Assembly (NCBI GenBank): GCA_007922225.1
Contig: ML679969.1
Coordinates: forward strand, 13,513,999-13,577,998
DNA from: Emydura subglobosa
Taxonomy: Eukaryota; Chordata; Testudines; Chelidae
Length of the DNA stretch: 64,000 bases
Reading direction: 5' to 3'
Below the pieces are notes generated by a model. It made no database searches and was not told the DNA's origin. It saw nothing but the letters and a program-made list of their open reading frames with translations. Each line of letters begins with the position of its first letter. The stretch's first letter is position 1. A program made the position numbers and the translations under genes. Of the stretch, positions 58,690 to 64,000 are shown piece after piece.

Positions 58690-59240
58690 ATAGCCATGTA
58701 GCAGGAAGAGAGGCATTAGGAAGAGAGGAAGCAGTCCAGAGGCATTAGGAAAATCCAGGGCACTGCCCTTTTAAGGGCCCAGGACTCGGAGCCCTGTAGT
58801 GTTGGGCGGGGGAAGACTTCCTTCTCTCCCAATCAGTCAGGTGGAATCTCTCCGAAGGAGGGCAGTATATTTGCTGCTTTCTCCATCAGAACAGGATGCA
58901 TGCTGACAGGGAGAAGGAAGTGAGAGCGGGAGGCTGAGATCCTGCTAGGAAGGACAGGATTGGTGGCTCCATGAAGAACAGTATGGGGCACATGATGAGT
59001 TCTGTGTGCAGCAAAAGAGCTGGAGTTGAGCCTGAACTTTTGTGTTGCCATCATGGACTTTATTTCTGGGACACTGACGACTATTTTGAACCGCTGTTGG
59101 CTTTTAACCCAGCCCCAGGCGGTGATTAGTGACAGTCCGGAGCAAGATGGTGGGGCGTTCCTAAGAGGCCTGGGAGAGGGGGATCAGAGTGAGGGAGCTG
59201 TAGACGCACCTCGAGCCATGAAGGGGTGCTCAGTAAATGG
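58690..59240. repeat. Possible unclassified or LTR-like interspersed repeat
   Basis: Contains GCACTGCCCTTTTAAGGGCC (near-palindromic), an internal direct repeat of AGAGGCATTAGGAA (58708 and 58739 area), and a later CCCAGCCCCAGGCGGTGATT segment. The wording recalls turtle LTR-like repeats, from memory. Boundaries and class are unknown. Confidence 0.3.
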
Positions 59241-60059
59241 CCACGCCCCTACAGCAAAACAGACAGAAGGGCCAGATATCTCGTGACAGAGCCTGTCTTG
59301 CCAACACAAGAAGTGCCAAGAAGCAAATGAACTTTGCATGCGTATCCAAACTGCACCCAATCTCGGATCCTTTGGACCTTTCACATTAAAATAGTAGTTC
59401 ATTGCTGGCTGAATTTGCTTTACGAGCTGCTTGGCCCATGGATGCTCAGACGGAGGTGCCATGACAGCCCACCTGACTGGCTGAATGGCCAATAGTTTAT
59501 GGTAATTTCGCTTGAAATCACTTAGCTGTTATTTCTCCTTCCGCAGAGAAATAGCAAATTGTGAAGATGTAGCTTCTAATCAGGGCTGACAGGTCAGACA
59601 GTTCATCTTTGACTCTGCTTGAAAGGTACGGCTCTAAGAGACAGGCAGACACTCATTTTGTCTCCTTGTTGTGGCCTTTTTAGTTTCCAGTCCATTAAAA
59701 CTGACACATCCAATACATAACCTGTCTGTCATTGCTGTCCTTGGAGAGGAGCATCTTCCTTCCTGCTGTACTCATGCCATGTCTTCACCCAGGCTCTATT
59801 AGCATATTTCAAGAGGCCCCAGCATGCTTGGGGCCTGGGCCATCTCCCACTGAAGCCATTGAGTGCCTTTCCATTGGGAACTGGAACGGAATCCGAGGGC
59901 CCACCCTCTCCAGAATTCACAATGGTTTATGGTCCATGGTTGCCCCCATCAAGTCCTTTCAAGAGGGAAATATCTATGTTTAAAACAAACCTGAGGCGTG
60001 TATGTTTCTGAGTTGGTTAAAAAAAGTGGATGGGGAATCGCATTGGATTGTGTTTTAAT
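59241..60059. other. Unassigned sequence
   Basis: The 102-codon minus frame 59184-59492 has no domain. No recognised repeat. Confidence 0.35.
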
Positions 60060-60180
60060 AATAATAAACAATCCTGATCCCTTAGATAGAGCTTTTCATC
60101 CATAGCCCTCAAAGCACTTGATAAATCAGGTCAGTATCATTATCCGCATTTTACAGATGGGGAAACATGTCCCTGGTCTT
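60060..60180 (-). repeat. SINE tail/core (MIR/CORE-like), antisense
   Basis: ATAATAATAAACAATCC tail, TAGCCCTCAAAGCACTTGAT, then ATCCGCATTTTACAGATGGG and GAAACATG. The head is missing, so this is half a SINE. Confidence 0.6.
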
Positions 60181-60284
60181 GGAAGATAAACATCCGAACA
60201 GACAAGATTGTTATGAATCCACCCAGCCGGAAGCAGGAAGGTAAAAAAGATGTGGCAGTCAGGGCCAGTCAAGAACCTTTTGCT

Positions 60285-60670
60285 CTTATATTGCTCTTTT
60301 TCATCTAAGCATCTCAGAGCACTTCATGTATATCAGTCCATTCAGCCTCACAACATGCCTGTCAAGTAGCTACTATTATCATAGAAGATTAGGGCTGGCA
60401 GGGCCCTCAGGAGGTCATCTAGTCCAGACCCCTGCTCAAAGCAGTACCAACCCCAACTATTATCCCTACTCTTCAGGTGAGGAGTTGAGAAAGGGGCCAG
60501 ATTCAGACAGAATTGTTTGAAGTCAATGGGACTAGGTGCAGACTAAGCCATTGTGAGTATGAACAGTAGCATCTGCCCTTAAATGACTTGCCCAAGGTCA
60601 TACAGCAAGTCAATAGCAGAGCAGGAAATGGAACGAAGGAAAGCAGATTCCAAGCGCATTGCTCTCTTCA
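60285..60670 (-). repeat. SINE (MIR/CORE-like), antisense, interrupted by a later insertion
   Basis: The left part holds AAGCATCTCAGAGCACTTCA and the right part AAATGACTTGCCCAAGGTCA and TCATACAGCAAGTCAATAGC. Between them lie the nested insertion at 60381-60455 and a MITE-like scrap (GGGGCCAGATTCAGACAGAA, then GAAGTCAATGGGACTAGGTG, about 60495-60540). Confidence 0.6.
60381..60455 (-). mobile_element. Short CR1-tail retroposon (75 bp) with 9-bp target duplication
   Basis: ATAGAAGATTAGGGCTGGCA, GGAGGTCATCTAGTCCAGAC, CCCTGCTCAAAGCAGTACCA form the CR1-type 3' end shared with CR1-mobilised SINEs. It is flanked by ACTATTATC at 60372-60380 and at 60456-60464, an exact 9-bp duplication. It inserted into an older SINE. 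Confidence 0.8.
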
Positions 60671-60959
60671 CTGGACACCGCGAACTAAAATAGTGGATCT
60701 ATTTCACAACTAGAGTTTAGGCATGCCGTACTGAACAGTGAGCCGTGTCAGTCTTTGTATTCATCTGTCTTCCTTCTTCTGTGCCTCAAACAACGGCCCT
60801 CCTTTCTCACCTCCCCACCTGACGAGTAGGGATAATAATGCCTACTGACAGGCATGTTGGGAAGCTGCTTCCAGCTTTCCAAAGACGGAAGAAAAGAAGT
60901 GAAAGGGAAAATAGAGAGAGGGAGGATAAGAAAAGTCCTTGGTGACCCTGCTGCCTTTT
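60671..60959. other. Unassigned sequence
   Basis: Nothing recognised; purine-rich near 60880-60935. Confidence 0.3.
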
Positions 60960-61440
60960 CCCAAATAAAGTACTTAACTGTACATAACCCTAGAATCTAA
61001 ACTGCAGAGCAAAGTCAAACTGTTGTGTGACTCCTAGCATAATATTTATATATTTTTTAAAAAGTATTCTCCCATGGTAATATCCGAGTGGAATGAGCTT
61101 CCCTTTTTTCTAGCCCCATAATCCTCTGGTTCTTTCTATTATATCAATTTTAATACACTTTATTACAATTTCTGTGCCTGATATTCCAATAATTATCTTC
61201 CTAGGATTAATCCCTATCCCACAGCAATACCATTAAGAACGCTACAGGGGAGTCTTAAAATAGTTATTATTTATGCCATGCACTCTTTTCAATTCATAGA
61301 AATCATTATTTATAATTCACTGATTGGAGAAACCGAGGCAGTCATTTCCAAAGTATGGTACATTACTCTGCTATAGTTTTGTCTGACAGACCTGCATTAA
61401 TTACTTTGTGTGGTTTTGATGTAGAGCCAAGAGCGGGTTG
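60960..61440. promoter_or_regulatory. Candidate conserved non-coding element
   Basis: AT-rich, repeat-free, with CCAATAATTATCTTCCTAGG, CTAGGATTAATCCC (an OTX/PITX-type GGATTA core in inverted arrangement with TAATCC, near 61202-61215), and CTGCATTAATTACTTTG. Inference only. Confidence 0.3.
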
Positions 61441-61724
61441 TAGAAAAATGTGTATCACTAAAGCTTAGATCCCCAAAGTCAAAAGTAAAACAAACAGGAA
61501 GAGATCCTTATCAGAGTCAGACCCTTACTAGTGGTGTACAGAAATTTCACTTAAAATAAAAAAAAAAAATCCAGCCAGTACTACTGCTTGTACTTGGAAA
61601 CACTCAGATTCGTGTAGTTAGGGTTGATGGCGCACGCATTCCAAATCTGTCTTTTCTGTCTTTCTATGAAGAGTAAATACAACAAGACCATCAGGGTTGC
61701 TGCTTTTCGTTGTGGCAACAGAGG
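61441..61724. other. Unassigned sequence with an A-rich tract
   Basis: An A-run lies at about 61557-61569; nothing else recognised. Confidence 0.3.
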
Positions 61725-61975
61725 AGAGCTAGTTAGGACGCCTGGGTTCTGTTTCCGCCTCTGCCACTGACTCACTGTGTGACCTTGGGCAAATGTTAAC
61801 CTCCCTGTGCATCAGTTTACTCCTCTGTAAAATGGGTATGGCAGTAATAGTTACCATTTACGGCATTGTGGGGATTTCTGTAGTTAAGGTTGGTACAGCA
61901 ATTTGTGAGCCTCAGCTAAAAGGTGCTATGTCAGAGCAACTGCTAATTATTCTGATTTACTCCAGATCTTTACAG
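61725..61975 (+). repeat. tRNA-derived SINE (MIR/CORE-like)
   Basis: GAGCTAGTTAGGACGCCTGG, 'CTGCCACTGACTCACTGTGT', GACCTTGGGCAAATGTTAAC, CTGTAAAATGGGTATGGCAG and AAGGTGCTATGTCAGAGC. It is the best preserved SINE core in the window. The 69-codon frame starting at 61793 reads through it. Confidence 0.75.
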
Positions 61976-62073
61976 AACCTATTTGAATTTGTGAAGGAAT
62001 AAACTGAAGGGTTAAGATGCAGGGATAGATTTAAAGTCAGTGTTCCAAATGCACAGATTATCATTATGTCTAT

Positions 62074-62186
62074 GGCCCAAGCCAGCCAAGCACTTAAGTA
62101 TGTGCTTAACTTTAAACACCTGAGTAGCCCCATTAGTTTCCATTGGGACTAACCATGTGCATAAATGCTGTGCTGCGTTGGGGCCT
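62074..62186. repeat. Palindromic MITE-like repeat (113 bp)
   Basis: Left arm GGCCCAAGCCAGCCAAGCAC, TTAAGTATGTGCTTAAC, GAGTAGCCCCATT; right arm CCATTGGGACTAACCATGTG, CATAAATGCTGTGCTG, CGTTGGGGCC. Imperfect pairing across the whole length. Confidence 0.6.
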
Positions 62187-62219
62187 ATATCAGCGCTGAT
62201 AAAAGAGAAGGGAATTGTG

Positions 62220-62725
62220 TTTGTGTGTGAGAATTTATGATTCCAACAAGAGCATCAGCACAACAAGAATACAATAAATAAGTCACACAAAGGAGTGGAA
62301 AATTCATCCAAGATCCAAATCAATAAATGTAACAGGAGAGAAACTACAAGCTGTGCATTTCCATCGAGGCTGAGCTTTTGTGGGATGGATAGAAGCTGCC
62401 GAGCATGACCTAATGCCGGGGGAAAAAAAACCAACCACAGACCTCAGCATCTAAACAGTATGAATATTGAACCAGAGGTCCTTGAGTAATTGTCCTTTCT
62501 TCACTCGGGGGGTAAAAGGGTACATTAGACATTCAGTAGCAGCAAATGGCACCTGACATCTCTTTAAGTGAAAGTCAGTTTGGAATTTTTTTTAATGGCC
62601 AAGCATAAATCTTTTAAATTATAAATCAATAAATAGTTAATTCAATAATAGAAATCTTTTAAATATTTAATGAGTCATATGCAGAATGGCTCTATAACTG
62701 GATGTTGATGGAACTGTGTCAAAGG
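62220..62725. promoter_or_regulatory. Candidate conserved non-coding element
   Basis: Repeat-free and AT-rich. TAAATTATAAATCAATAAAT, GTTAATTCAATAATAG and TTTAATGAGTCATATGC are present. No frame. Composition-based inference. Confidence 0.3.
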
Positions 62726-64000
62726 AATTTGAATCAAACTTTTCCAAACTCCCTGTATTAAAATAGTTATTGATTCAAATTTAAAGTACAAGGGGTGTAG
62801 TAAAAATGAGATGGCATCTGGGGTATATGTAGCCTACATTTTCTCATCTGAATCTCAGTAAAAATACTGAATTCCTGGGGTTTGCAGGTTTTATGACCAT
62901 TGCTACAAAGAAAATTACAAAGCATCTATACCAAGTTGAGATTTTTTTTTTCTGTTTGTGCATCTTAATTGAAATCAAAGTAACAGTAAATCTGCTTCAT
63001 GTAAAAAAGGGACTCTTAGAACTAAATTCAACCTACTAAATTCAGTCTGGGTGCCTGTATACATATCTCCCACTGAAGTTTTTAACATGTACCAGCGTTT
63101 TAAATTAAAGCTAACGTACAATTATGCCAGGGCTGACTTTGGCCCTTTGTCTTAGATAAAGAAGACTCTCTATCTAGCTAGGTAGGTACCCTGTTTTCAC
63201 TGTTGTTAAGTGAGCATTATAGTGTCATTATTGATGTCATTATGTACCCTAAATCAGAGGTCCCTAGCACATCAAGTTCACTAGTGTATTTTTATGGCTT
63301 GTCTGTCATATTCAGATTCTAACAGTTTCTAGCCCTCATAGTTGTGAAGTTACCTTTCCAGACATGCCCAGAGTGTAATCATTATAGTGTTGTGTCTTCC
63401 AGCAACTTCAATGATCGCTCTGGGGCGTGTGAACTCCCTCACTCTCTCTTCATCTCAACTGGGTGTTGACTCTTGAGACTACTGATGACATTTTACAAGT
63501 TCTATTGCAATACTGATCATTTTTTGGATAGGATGGAGGATGAGGCAGGAGTGGTACACCTAGGTGGAACTGGGAGTTGCTGCCGTGGCGGAAGGAGGAT
63601 GGAGAAGGGATGAAGAACAGGGCAGCAATAGCACTGGTGCTAAGGCTGAGTGGTTTTCCCACGGAGCAATGCTGAATGTGTTTTAACTATAATGGTGATT
63701 TAGTTACCATATATAGGCCACGTTCTATATGTTGCCTAACTCCTGATTTTGTGTATCCTCCCATGTGCCATGTGGGAGTCCTGCTGTCGACTGTGGGGAG
63801 CGTCGAGTCCCATCTGCATGCCTTGGCCCAGGGACCACAACTGGAAACGGAATTTGCTCTCTCTCAACATGAGTTTGACAGCCCTACACTAAACAATTGT
63901 TCTCTAGATGTCTTCCTGGGAAAGTACGTGGCCTTGGCAGGAAGCAGCAGGGGATGGACTAGGTGAGTCCATCGTCTTCTCCATTTGTTTTTCCTTTTTC
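62726..64000. other. Unassigned sequence to the window edge
   Basis: No supported gene. A 96-codon plus frame at 63676-63966 ends on a strong donor-like AG|GTGAGT at 63961-63968, but no acceptor or homology supports an exon. Confidence 0.35.

Noticed and set aside
1..64000. Prokaryotic or viral system such as an operon, prophage or defence island
   Set aside because: No dense coding, no ribosome-binding-site pattern, and vertebrate retroelements throughout.

Overview
This window is vertebrate nuclear DNA, most probably from a turtle, with a crocodilian as the main alternative. The reasons are many 5'-truncated CR1 LINE copies of the kind shared by turtles, crocodilians and birds, abundant tRNA-derived MIR/CORE-type SINEs, hAT-type DNA transposon relics, and short palindromic MITE-like repeats typical of these genomes. 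Base composition is moderate apart from one sharp CpG island. I recognise no protein-coding exon, rRNA, tRNA gene, CRISPR array or prokaryotic feature. The open frames are short, or fall in repeats, or begin at non-ATG codons, and none resembles a known host protein. The window reads as a gene desert or a very long intron.

Layout. Positions 1-475 hold a LINE endonuclease fragment. From 475 to about 13.8 kb are CR1 tails, SINEs, a Penelope-like tail with a hammerhead-like core, an LTR-like block with a TATA box and an AT-rich inverted-repeat element. From 13.8 to 28 kb is mostly unassigned sequence, with an old hAT relic, a near-perfect 28-bp hairpin and a few CR1/SINE pieces. From 28.3 to 36 kb is a dense cluster of DNA-transposon relics, including two hAT-like elements (30853-31645 and 34965-35642, the latter with a near-identical 8-bp target duplication). 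The segment from 36 to 47 kb holds the largest CR1 copy (42017-43537) and two AT-rich stretches that look like conserved non-coding elements.

The most gene-like place is 48.2-49.75 kb. It contains a Z-DNA-prone alternating tract, a palindrome resembling the TCTCGCGAGA promoter motif next to a good splice-donor match, a CpG island (about 48960-49310), and then repeat-free sequence with octamer/POU and homeodomain-type motifs. This may be a promoter of a non-coding RNA, a distant first exon, or an orphan CpG island acting as an enhancer. From 53 to 55 kb and 61 to 62.7 kb are further repeat-poor, TAAT-rich stretches typical of developmental regulatory deserts, interleaved with SINE and CR1 remnants.

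Limits: conservation, expression and repeat-library searches could not be run. Repeat family names rest on remembered consensus features, and calls of conserved non-coding sequence are inference from composition and lack of repeats.
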